A DNA stretch of 5,543 bases from JAOUEA01 sp039933515 (GTDB taxonomy: Bacteria > Actinomycetota > UBA4738 > HRBIN12), in assembly GCA_039933515.1 (NCBI GenBank), contig JBDTNY010000057.1:1-5543 (forward strand), read 5' to 3'. The notes beneath the pieces were generated by a model. The model was not told where the DNA came from. It made no database searches and worked only from the letters and a program-made list of their open reading frames with translations. The stretch's first letter is position 1; every line of letters starts with the position of its first letter. Shown here one piece after another: positions 1 to 5,224 of this stretch. The position numbers and the translations under genes were made by a program.

Positions 1-279
1 TGCCGATCTCGCAGCGGGGTGGCTGAAGTAGCCGATGGCATCGCGGGCCAGGGCCGATGCCTGGGCGAACGCCGCCTGAGCTCCGGACACGTCCCCTGCG
101 ACCAGCAGGTCGCCGCCCCACGTCAGCTGGTCACGGGCGCTCCGAAGGTCTCTCGTGGCCGAGGTGGCCCACCAGATGGTGTCGATGACCAGCAGGAGCA
201 GCACGACGCCGATGATGCGAGGGAGCCAGCGCGAGCGCTTCCTGGGCCCCTCTCTCATCCCGTCGCGGCGCTTCAACAC
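1..279 (-). CDS. Membrane-anchored protein, DUF4012-like, N-terminal fragment
   Basis: The reading frame enters from the left edge, so only the first 93 residues are present. After a basic N-terminus (KRR, RKRSR) there is one hydrophobic segment at about residues 21-38 (IIGVVLLLLVIDTIWWAT), followed by an amphipathic, Ala-rich helical stretch. The pattern is 'DLRSARDQL...GDLLVAGDVSGAQAAFAQASALARDA...HPAARSA'. This order (cytoplasmic basic tail, one membrane helix, extracytoplasmic helical pair ending in an 'hP..r' motif) resembles from memory the start of DUF4012 proteins, which are found mainly in actinobacteria and have unknown function. The GTG at 279 was chosen because it has AAGG seven bases upstream, or alternatively a TAAGGT -10 box six bases upstream. 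An ATG at 258 is in frame but lacks a ribosome site. An in-frame TAA at 291-289 closes the frame. The coding call is firm, the family only moderate. Confidence 0.6.
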   Translation of the reverse strand, partial: MLKRRDGMREGPRKRSRWLPRIIGVVLLLLVIDTIWWATSATRDLRSARDQLTWGGDLLVAGDVSGAQAAFAQASALARDAIGYFSHPAARSA

Positions 280-285
280 AAGCGA

Positions 286-291
286 ACCTTA
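286..291 (-). promoter_or_regulatory. Candidate -10 box (TAAGGT), possible leaderless start
   Basis: On the minus strand TAAGGT fits the TAnnnT pattern and ends six bases before the GTG at 279, the spacing expected if transcription begins on the start codon itself. No convincing -35 box is visible. The same bases contain AAGG, which could instead act as a ribosome site, so the two readings compete. Confidence 0.3.
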
Positions 292-312
292 CCCACTCCC
301 TGGGGCGGGGGT

Positions 313-342
313 TTGCGTCCCGCGCATCGGCTCAGGTAAAGT
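313..342 (+). promoter_or_regulatory. Candidate sigma-A-type promoter of the secreted-protein gene
   Basis: TTGCGT (313-318) and TAAAGT (337-342) are separated by 18 bases and resemble -35 and -10 boxes of a housekeeping promoter. Transcription would begin near 349 and give a leader of about 40 bases before the GTG at 389. It lies in the roughly 110-bp gap between two divergently transcribed genes, where a promoter is expected. Confidence 0.5.
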
Positions 343-388
343 AGGGACGAGTGTTCCCCCGTGCACGACCTGCCCGAGGAGGGCGAAC

Positions 389-781
389 GTGACTCGCATC
401 GTGAAGCAAGTGTTGGCGCTCGTTCTTGCGCTCGGACTGTTCGGCGGGACCGCCTTGGCGGCCACGACCCACTCGACGTCCATCAGCCTCAGCGCGAACC
501 GCACGTCCATCCACAGGGGCCAGGCGGTCAACCTGAGCGGGAAGCTGACGAGTTCGTTCGCCAAGTGCTATCGGTACACCCCCGTCACGCTCTACCGGGG
601 GCACAGGGCCGTAAAGACGAAGAAGACGAGCGCGACGGGCACGTTCAGCTTCTCGCGGCGCCCCACGGTGACGGCCACATGGCAGGTGAGGTTCGCCGGG
701 AGAACTGGCGGCACACACCCCTATCAGTGGGTCTGCAAGGCGAGCGCCTCGAACCAGATCACGGTCACCGTCAGCAGCTAG
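389..781 (+). CDS. Small secreted protein with one Ig-like/beta-sandwich domain
   Basis: The product has 130 residues. It begins with a typical Sec signal peptide: MTRIVKQ, a hydrophobic core from V8 to about F18, and a likely signal peptidase I site after Ala24 (TALA|AT). The mature part, about 106 residues, is a run of alternating beta strands: 'SISLSANRTSIHRGQAVNLSGKL', 'TPVTLYRG', 'TSATGTFSFS', 'TWQVRFAG', 'SNQITVTVSS'. This is the look of bacterial Ig-like domains, where a strand, an 'RGQ.V.LSG' turn and a final 'ITV.V' strand recur. Cys60 and Cys116 are the only cysteines and could form a disulfide linking two strands. There is no anchor, LPXTG motif or catalytic motif, so it is probably released or bound to another surface protein. 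The frame extends upstream to 155, but GTG 389 has a GAGGAGGG site (376-383) five bases before it and places the signal peptide exactly at the N-terminus. Its specific role is not recognisable. Confidence 0.85.
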   Translation: MTRIVKQVLALVLALGLFGGTALAATTHSTSISLSANRTSIHRGQAVNLSGKLTSSFAKCYRYTPVTLYRGHRAVKTKKTSATGTFSFSRRPTVTATWQVRFAGRTGGTHPYQWVCKASASNQITVTVSS

Positions 782-795
782 TTCGATAGAGGTCC

Positions 796-1821
796 CTACC
801 GCGGGGCCCGCCCCACCAGCGTCCCGTCGATCTCGGCCACGGACCGGCAGCCCGCGATCGACATCGCGTTGATCAGCTCCGCGCGCAGCATCCGCAGCGC
901 CGTCGCCACTCCTTCAGAGCCGCCGGCCGCCAGCGCCCACACCATCGGGCGCCCCACCATGACAGCCGCCGCACCCAGCGCCAGGGCCTTCAGCACGTCG
1001 CTCCCCCGCCGCACGCCGCCGTCGACGAGCACCGGCACGGCGGCGTCCACCGCCGCCACCACCTCGGAGAGCACGGAGAGCGTCGCCGCCGATCCGTCCA
1101 GCTGCCGGCCGCCGTGGTTCGACACCACGACGCCGTCCACGCCGCACGACAGCGCCACGAGCGCGTCCTCCGCCGTCATCACGCCCTTGGCCAGCACCGG
1201 CAACCCAGAACACGCCTCCCGGATCCACCCGAGGTCGTCCCAGGTCAGCGACGGGTCGATCACCAGGTCGCCGTGCACGCCCACCGGCAGCTGGAAGCCG
1301 CTGCGCGTGTCGCGGTGCCGCACGCCCAGCACCGGCGTGTCCACCGTCCACATCACCGCCGAGTAGCCACTCGCCGCCGCGCGCTGCAGCATGTCGCGTG
1401 TGCGCCCGCGGTCGGTGAACACGTAGAGCTGCCACCACTTCGGCCCGTCGGAGGCCGCCGCGATCTCCGAGAGCCGATCCACCGCTGTCGACGACACCAC
1501 AATCAGCGAGCCCTCGGCGGCCGCGGCGCGCGCGGTCCCCACCTCGCCGTCGGCGTGGGCGAGCCCCTGGAACGCCCAGGGCGCCACCAGCACCGGGAAC
1601 GACAGCGACGCCCCCAGCACGTTCACCGACGGGTCGGGCGACGACGCGCCCCGCAGCACCCGCGGGCGCAGCACGAACCGGTCGAACGCCCGCCGGTTCT
1701 GGGCCATCGTCCACTCGTCGCCGGCCCCGCCCGCGAAGTAGTCGTAGACGTCGGAGGGGAGTGTCGCCCGTGCCTCGGGCTCGAAGTCGTCGAGGGTCAC
1801 GAAGCGCGGGACGTCGGCCAT
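796..1821 (-). CDS. FMN-dependent alpha-hydroxy-acid oxidase/dehydrogenase
   Basis: The 341-residue product belongs to the glycolate oxidase / L-lactate dehydrogenase / mandelate dehydrogenase family of TIM-barrel flavoenzymes, which oxidise L-2-hydroxy acids to 2-oxo acids. The active-site set is complete when aligned by eye to spinach glycolate oxidase: Tyr28 in YDYFAGGAGDE, Tyr133 in WWQLYVFTDRG, Asp161 in WTVDTP, Arg168, Lys212 in LAKGVM, and His236 and Arg239 in the signature SNHGGRQ. The FMN phosphate loops VLVDGGVRRGSDVLKALALGA (265-285) and VGRP (289-292) are also present. The position of glycolate oxidase Trp108 is Thr112 here, so glycolate need not be the substrate. There is no cytochrome domain, signal peptide or membrane segment, so the enzyme is cytosolic. 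It is slightly shorter than the usual 350-390 residues, because the loop after strand 4 (about 174-199) is short. It is the last gene of the minus-strand operon, starting 9 bp after the regulator's stop. Lactate, glycolate, glycerate or mandelate-type acids are all possible, as either an oxidase or a dehydrogenase. Confidence 0.93.
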   Translation of the reverse strand: MADVPRFVTLDDFEPEARATLPSDVYDYFAGGAGDEWTMAQNRRAFDRFVLRPRVLRGASSPDPSVNVLGASLSFPVLVAPWAFQGLAHADGEVGTARAAAAEGSLIVVSSTAVDRLSEIAAASDGPKWWQLYVFTDRGRTRDMLQRAAASGYSAVMWTVDTPVLGVRHRDTRSGFQLPVGVHGDLVIDPSLTWDDLGWIREACSGLPVLAKGVMTAEDALVALSCGVDGVVVSNHGGRQLDGSAATLSVLSEVVAAVDAAVPVLVDGGVRRGSDVLKALALGAAAVMVGRPMVWALAAGGSEGVATALRMLRAELINAMSIAGCRSVAEIDGTLVGRAPR

Positions 1822-1830
1822 CCCCCGACC

Positions 1831-2637
1831 CTATCCGCGCGCGGCGAGCCGCCCGGCGCCCATGTCGCGCGAGAGCCCGCGCCCGGTCTCCTTGACCGCC
1901 GCCACGAGCGAGGACGACGCGCCGTCGGGGTGCAGCCTTTCCTCCGGTCCCACCACGCCGATCGCGCCCACCGGGCGCCCGCGGTGGTCGAAGACCGGCG
2001 CCGCGATCTCGGCCTCGCCGACGATCGCCTCCTGGTGCTCGACGGCCACGCCCCGCGTCGCCACCTCGATCAGGGCCGCCTCGAGCGCGTCGGGCTCCAC
2101 CAACGTCCGTCCGGTCAGGGGTACGAGTGGCCCGTCGGCCAAGAGCGTCGCGATCTCCACTTCGCTCAGGTACGCCACGATCGCGCGGCCGAGCGCGCAC
2201 GCGTGCCACGGGATCGAGGCCCCCACCTCCAGGATCTGCACCGAGTTGTCCGGGCGGAACACGTGGTGCACGATCAGGATGGTCGACCCGTTCAGCACGC
2301 CCACGCGTACGGTCTCGCCGACGCGCGAGGCCAGCGAGTCCGCCCACAGGACCGCGCGCCCGCGCAGCTCGTGGTTGTCCAAGAACGCGTTCCCGAGCTG
2401 CAGCATCGCGGGTCCCAGACGGTACTTGTCGGTGTCGGGGTCCTGCTCGACCATGCCCTGCGCCTCGAGCGTGCGGAGCAGGCCGTAGGCCGTGCCCTTC
2501 GCGAGGCCGAGCTGGTCCGCGATCTCGGTGACGCCCAGGCGCGACGAGCCGCGCGCGAGCACCTTCAGGATCCGCGCGGCGCGCTCGACCGACTGGATCG
2601 TGCCCCGGCGCTCGGGCGAGCTCGCCACCGAGCTCAT
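1831..2637 (-). CDS. IclR-family transcriptional regulator
   Basis: The 268-residue product has the two-domain layout of IclR regulators. The N-terminal winged helix-turn-helix covers about residues 13-75: SVERAARILKVLA, then GVTEIADQLGLAKGTAYGLLRTLEAQGMVE with the recognition helix near 45-57, then the wing QDPDTDKYRLG. The C-terminal effector-binding domain runs from about 88 to 255, with the usual 'HACALGRAIVAYL' and 'RGVAVEHQEAIVGEAEIAAPVFDHRGRPVGAIGVVGP' segments. Family members bind short palindromes as dimers or tetramers and respond to small metabolites. In Streptomyces the IclR-type GylR controls the glycerol operon, and here the gene lies beside a GlpF-like channel and dihydroxyacetone kinase genes, so glycerol or dihydroxyacetone control is the natural inference. 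Its ATG overlaps the TGA of the upstream dhaL-like gene (ATGA), indicating translational coupling. The probable target is the divergent region around 3278-3314. Repressor versus activator cannot be decided from sequence. Confidence 0.93.
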   Translation of the reverse strand: MSSVASSPERRGTIQSVERAARILKVLARGSSRLGVTEIADQLGLAKGTAYGLLRTLEAQGMVEQDPDTDKYRLGPAMLQLGNAFLDNHELRGRAVLWADSLASRVGETVRVGVLNGSTILIVHHVFRPDNSVQILEVGASIPWHACALGRAIVAYLSEVEIATLLADGPLVPLTGRTLVEPDALEAALIEVATRGVAVEHQEAIVGEAEIAAPVFDHRGRPVGAIGVVGPEERLHPDGASSSLVAAVKETGRGLSRDMGAGRLAARG

Positions 2638-3287
2638 CCCGATCGCCCTGCGACCCGGGCGAAGACCGCGAACAGCAGCGCGGTCGACGTCGCGCCCGGA
2701 TCCTGGTGCCCCACGCTCCGCGGGCCCAGGTACGACGCCCGGCCCTTCCGCGCCTCCATCGGGATCGTCGCCCGGGCTCCTTCGCGGGCGGCTTCGGCGG
2801 CGCGCGTGGCGGCCGCGCTCAGCGAACCCCCGTTCCGGACCTCCTTCTCGAACCCGGCGAGCGCCGGCACGAACGCGTCGACGATCGTCTTGTCGCCCTC
2901 GACCGCCGCGCCGAGCCTCTGGACCGCAGCAAGCCCGGCGCGGAGCGCGCGGAGCACGTCCTCCGCGTCGACCGAGGCGCCGTCGCCCATGGCGGCGCCG
3001 GCGTCACGCAACCAGCTGCCGAACAGGGGCCCCGCCGCGCCGCCCACCCGGTTCACGAGCGTGCTGCCGGCGCGCGAGAGCAGCTCGCCCGGGCCCAGGG
3101 CGTCGGCCGCCGCCAGGTCGCTCACGACCGCGGAGAACCCGCGGTCCATGTTGATGCCGTGGTCGGCGTCGCCGATCGCGGCGTCGAGCTGGGTCAGGTA
3201 GTCGCGATTGGCCGCGATCTCGTCGGCGGCGTCGCGGATCCAGCGCCGGATGAGGGCCGCATCGACGGAGGTCGCTGGTTCGGCCAT
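2634..3287 (-). CDS. dhaL: DhaL-type dihydroxyacetone kinase subunit (paralog 1)
   Basis: The 217-residue product is an all-helical DhaL subunit, the nucleotide-binding half of dihydroxyacetone kinase. The metal-binding aspartates are present as Asp35, Asp40 and Asp42 within LDAAIGDADHGINMDRG. Further family motifs are the glycine-rich VGGAAGPLFG (81-90), EGDKTIVDAFVPAL (130-143) and the C-terminal GRASYLGPRSVGHQDPGATS (182-201). The length matches the usual 200-215 residues and the gene looks intact. An ATG at 3317 would add ten residues and has GAGG seven bases before it. ATG 3287 was preferred because it puts the first aspartate at a position comparable to other DhaL proteins (about 30-35) and has a TACTCT -10 box seven bases upstream, consistent with a leaderless mRNA. 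It heads the operon with the IclR regulator and the flavoenzyme, and is divergent from the channel-dhaK-dhaL operon, which holds its own DhaL. It may pair with the same DhaK or act in signalling. Confidence 0.9.
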   Translation of the reverse strand: MAEPATSVDAALIRRWIRDAADEIAANRDYLTQLDAAIGDADHGINMDRGFSAVVSDLAAADALGPGELLSRAGSTLVNRVGGAAGPLFGSWLRDAGAAMGDGASVDAEDVLRALRAGLAAVQRLGAAVEGDKTIVDAFVPALAGFEKEVRNGGSLSAAATRAAEAAREGARATIPMEARKGRASYLGPRSVGHQDPGATSTALLFAVFARVAGRSG

Positions 3288-3294
3288 GCCGAAC
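3278..3294. promoter_or_regulatory. Perfect 7-bp inverted repeat, candidate operator
   Basis: GTTCGGC-CAT-GCCGAAC is a perfect palindrome with 7-bp arms and a 3-bp centre. The centre is the start codon of the minus-strand dhaL-like gene (ATG read 3287-3285). A dimeric regulator bound here would cover the transcription and translation start. The adjacent IclR regulator is the obvious candidate ligand, but this is inferred from position and symmetry only; part of the symmetry could be accidental in GC-rich coding DNA. Confidence 0.45.
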
Positions 3295-3300
3295 AGAGTA
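3295..3300 (-). promoter_or_regulatory. Candidate -10 box (TACTCT) of the dhaL-iclR-oxidase operon
   Basis: Read on the minus strand, TACTCT fits TAnnnT and ends seven bases before ATG 3287, as expected for a leaderless transcript. No TTGACA-like -35 box is visible at 16-18 bp. The box lies between two palindromes (3278-3294 and 3298-3310) and overlaps the second, an arrangement suited to repression. Confidence 0.35.
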
Positions 3301-3310
3301 CGGCCCGTAC
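3298..3310. promoter_or_regulatory. Perfect 6-bp inverted repeat, second candidate operator
   Basis: GTACGG-C-CCGTAC is a perfect palindrome with 6-bp arms and a single central base. It lies 3 bp from the 3278-3294 palindrome. The sequence CGAAC recurs at 3290-3294 and 3310-3314, exactly 20 bp apart (about two helical turns). GGTTCG at 3277-3282 and CGAACC at 3310-3315 enclose the whole array. It sits in the control region of two divergent operons. Confidence 0.4.
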
Positions 3311-3410
3311 GAACCATTGACGAGCCTCAGCTCGGGGCGGTTGTCTAGAAAGCGACACGGGAGGCGCACCGATCCGGGGCGCCCGTGACCAAGAGAGGGG
3401 TGGTTACCGG

Positions 3411-4142
3411 ATGTTCCTCGGAGAAGTGGTCGGCACCGCGGTGCTGATCTTGCTCGGCGACGGGGTCGTCGCCGGCGTATTGCTGAACAGGTCCAAGTCC
3501 CAGAACGGCGGTTGGATCGTCATCACCTGGGCGTGGGGCATGGCCGTGTTCGCCGGCGTGCTCGCGAGCCTGGCGGTCACCGGCGGCGTCGCGCACCTGA
3601 ACCCCGCCGTCACGATCGGGCTCGCCTCGATCGACCTCGTCAAGTGGGGCGACGTCCCGACGTTGATCGCCGGCCAGTTCCTGGGCGCGTTCATCGGCGC
3701 GATCTTGGTGTACCTGTCCTACCTGGCGCACTGGGGCGAGACCGAAGACCAGGGCCTCAAGCTCGCGGTCTTCTCGACCGGCCCCGCGATCCGCAACACC
3801 CCCGCCAACCTGATCACCGAGATCATCGGCACCGCGATGCTCGTGTTCGGGATCCTCGCGATCTCCGGGCTCGCGATGGGCGACCAGCTGATCTCCGGCG
3901 CGCTCGCCACGGGGGCGTTCCCCGTCGGCCTGCTCGTGCTCGTGATCGGTATGTCGCTCGGTGGACCCACGGGCTACGCGATCAACCCCGCACGTGACCT
4001 GGGGCCGCGCATCATCCACCAGCTGCTGCCGATCCCCGGCAAGGGCAGCTCGGACTGGGCGTACTCGTGGATCCCGGTGGTCGGCCCCATCATCGGGGGC
4101 GTCGCCGGAGCTCTGCTCGCCAAGGCCGCGTTCGACATGTAG
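3411..4142 (+). CDS. glpF: Aquaglyceroporin (MIP family, GlpF-like glycerol/dihydroxyacetone channel)
   Basis: The 243-residue product is a complete six-helix MIP channel. Both half-helix NPA motifs are canonical: HLNPAVT (Asn64-Pro65-Ala66) and AINPARDLGPR (Asn192-Pro193-Ala194-Arg195). Asp196 right after the second NPAR marks glycerol-conducting rather than water-only members. The selectivity arginine is Arg195, Tyr189 sits at the position of Phe200 of E. coli GlpF, and Trp42 (or Trp40) is near the position of Trp48. Membrane helices lie at about 3-25, 36-56, 84-105, 135-154, 165-183 and 219-240, with the NPA loops after helices 2 and 5. It acts in the cytoplasmic membrane as a passive facilitator of glycerol or other small polyols. 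dhaK follows after 74 bp on the same strand and no glycerol kinase is in between, so dihydroxyacetone, or glycerol oxidised inside the cell, is a reasonable cargo. The start ATG directly precedes FLGEVVGT, the usual beginning of the first helix. Confidence 0.95.
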   Translation: MFLGEVVGTAVLILLGDGVVAGVLLNRSKSQNGGWIVITWAWGMAVFAGVLASLAVTGGVAHLNPAVTIGLASIDLVKWGDVPTLIAGQFLGAFIGAILVYLSYLAHWGETEDQGLKLAVFSTGPAIRNTPANLITEIIGTAMLVFGILAISGLAMGDQLISGALATGAFPVGLLVLVIGMSLGGPTGYAINPARDLGPRIIHQLLPIPGKGSSDWAYSWIPVVGPIIGGVAGALLAKAAFDM

Positions 4143-4170
4143 CGACCGTTCAACCCCCCGCTTCATCGAG

Positions 4171-4201
4171 GGCGGGGCCCGCATGCCCGCGGGGCCCCGC
4201 C
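4171..4201 (+). promoter_or_regulatory. Strong GC stem-loop directly before the dhaK ribosome site
   Basis: GGCGGGGCCC (4171-4180) pairs perfectly with GGGCCCCGCC (4192-4201), leaving an 11-base loop (4181-4191). There is no U-run afterwards, so it is not a standard intrinsic terminator. One base after the stem comes AGGAGG (4203-4208), the dhaK ribosome site. In the mRNA it could tune dhaK translation, protect a processed 3' end of the channel message, or set different expression of glpF and dhaK. A competing pairing CCCCGC (4156-4161) with GCGGGG (4172-4177) is possible. Confidence 0.55.
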
Positions 4202-4202
4202 G

Positions 4203-4208
4203 AGGAGG
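4203..4208 (+). promoter_or_regulatory. Ribosome binding site of dhaK
   Basis: AGGAGG matches the anti-Shine-Dalgarno core exactly and is eight bases before ATG 4217. It decides the start, as the same frame stays open upstream to 4067. It is only one base from the 3' arm of the stem-loop at 4171-4201, so access for the ribosome may depend on that fold. Confidence 0.8.
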
Positions 4209-4216
4209 CAACGCTG

Positions 4217-5218
4217 ATGAAGAAGCTGATCAACGACCCCGCGAACGTGGTTCGCGAGGAGCTCCAGGGGATCGAGGCGGCGCATCCCGACCTCGTACGG
4301 GTGATGTACGACCCGTACGTGATCGTGCGCGCCGACGCCCCGGTCAAGGGCAAGGTGGCGCTCGTCTCGGGCGGGGGCTCGGGTCACGAGCCGATGCACG
4401 GAGGGTTCGTGGGCAAGGGCATGCTCGATGCCGCCTGCCCGGGCGAGGTCTTCACCTCGCCGACCCCCGACCAGATGGAGGTCGCGACCAAGGCCGTCGA
4501 CGGCGGCGCCGGAGTCATCCACCTGGTCAAGAACTACACCGGCGACGTCATGAACTTCGAGATGGCGGCCGAGCTCTGCCGAGCCGAGGGCACCGAGGTC
4601 GAGTCGGTCCTCGTCGACGATGACGTGGCCGTGCAGGACTCCTTGTACACGGCCGGACGGCGCGGCGTGGGGGCGACGGTGCTCATCGAGAAGATCGCCG
4701 GCGCGGCGGCCGATGAGGGCCGCGACCTCAAGGTGGTCGCCGACATCTGCCGAGACGTGAACGCGAACGCCCGCACGATGGGGATGGCGCTCACGTCGTG
4801 CACCGTGCCGGCTGCCGGCAAGCCGACGTTCGAGCTCGGCGAGGACGAGATCGAGATGGGCGTCGGGATCCACGGCGAGCCCGGCCGCGAGCGCATGAAG
4901 ATGAAGCCCGCCTCCGAGATCGTGGAGATGATGGCCACCGCGGTCGTCGACGACCTCCCCTTCTCGAGCGGCGACAACGTCCTCGCGTTCGTCAACGGCA
5001 TGGGCGGCACGCCCCTGATCGAGCTGTACGTGGTGTTCAACGAGCTGAACAAGTTCCTGAAGGGGCGCGGGATCACGATCACGCGCAACCTGATCGGCTC
5101 CTACATCACGTCGCTCGATATGGCCGGCTGCTCGATCACGCTCCTGAAGCTGAACGAGGACTTCACGAAGCTGTGGGACGCACCGGTGAAGACCGCAGGG
5201 CTCCGCTGGGGGGTCTGA
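4217..5218 (+). CDS. dhaK: Dihydroxyacetone kinase, substrate-binding subunit DhaK
   Basis: The 333-residue product is a full-length DhaK. It binds dihydroxyacetone through a hemiaminal bond to a histidine and presents it to DhaL for phosphorylation to dihydroxyacetone phosphate. The N-terminal domain carries the Gly-rich substrate site VSGGGSGHEPMHGGFVG (50-66), with His57 equivalent to E. coli His56, and KNYTGD (105-110), with Asp110 equivalent to Asp109. The covalent histidine is His219 in MGVGIHGEPG (E. coli His218). The C-terminal domain contains VNGMGGTPLIELYVVFNEL and ends with the typical LWDAP...RWGV. No DhaL domain is fused, so this is a separate-subunit kinase, as in PTS-dependent systems rather than the ATP-dependent single-chain type. 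An optimal AGGAGG (4203-4208) lies eight bases before ATG 4217 and fixes the start. The second dhaL follows after 6 bp. Confidence 0.97.
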   Translation: MKKLINDPANVVREELQGIEAAHPDLVRVMYDPYVIVRADAPVKGKVALVSGGGSGHEPMHGGFVGKGMLDAACPGEVFTSPTPDQMEVATKAVDGGAGVIHLVKNYTGDVMNFEMAAELCRAEGTEVESVLVDDDVAVQDSLYTAGRRGVGATVLIEKIAGAAADEGRDLKVVADICRDVNANARTMGMALTSCTVPAAGKPTFELGEDEIEMGVGIHGEPGRERMKMKPASEIVEMMATAVVDDLPFSSGDNVLAFVNGMGGTPLIELYVVFNELNKFLKGRGITITRNLIGSYITSLDMAGCSITLLKLNEDFTKLWDAPVKTAGLRWGV

Positions 5219-5224
5219 GGGGGC

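Larger units (their letters stand above)
3288..3410. promoter_or_regulatory. Divergent control region between dhaL/iclR and glpF/dhaK operons
   Basis: This 123-bp gap must hold the promoters of both operons. Toward the channel gene, TTGACG at 3317-3322 looks like a -35 box, but no TAnnnT box follows at 16-19 bp; the nearest weak match is TTGTCT at 3341-3346, 18 bp on. The purine-rich run GAGAGGGG at 3393-3400 is the likely ribosome site of the channel gene, ten bases before its ATG, a little longer than ideal. No long hairpin is present here. Confidence 0.45.

Noticed and set aside
19..339. Plus-strand frame of 106 codons at the left edge
   Set aside because: The opposite strand of the same region encodes a protein with a proper membrane helix and an amphipathic helical segment; the plus-strand product has no such structure and runs across the divergent promoter region.
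155..388. Upstream extension of the secreted-protein gene to an ATG at 155
   Set aside because: It would bury the signal peptide about 78 residues inside the protein and overlap the divergent gene; GTG 389 has a strong ribosome site.
782..795. Bidirectional terminator between the convergent genes
   Set aside because: Only 14 bp separate the two stop codons and no convincing inverted repeat with a T-run is present there.
914..2347. Long minus-strand frame (477 codons) overlapping the flavoenzyme and the regulator in another frame
   Set aside because: Low-complexity Arg/Gly/Ala product; the overlapping frames carry the real IclR and FMN-enzyme motifs.
1114..3201. Very long open frame on the plus strand (695 codons) opposite the flavoenzyme, regulator and dhaL genes
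   Set aside because: Its translation is Arg/His/Pro/Ala-rich without any domain, and it lies antisense to three genes with full family motifs. Such frames arise freely in GC-rich DNA.
4171..4201. Intrinsic transcription terminator after the channel gene
   Set aside because: The stem is strong, but there is no U-tract; the next bases are the dhaK ribosome site, so full termination is unlikely.
3345..4211. Minus-strand frame of 288 codons opposite the channel gene
   Set aside because: Charged, repetitive product with no membrane or domain pattern; the plus strand encodes both NPA motifs.
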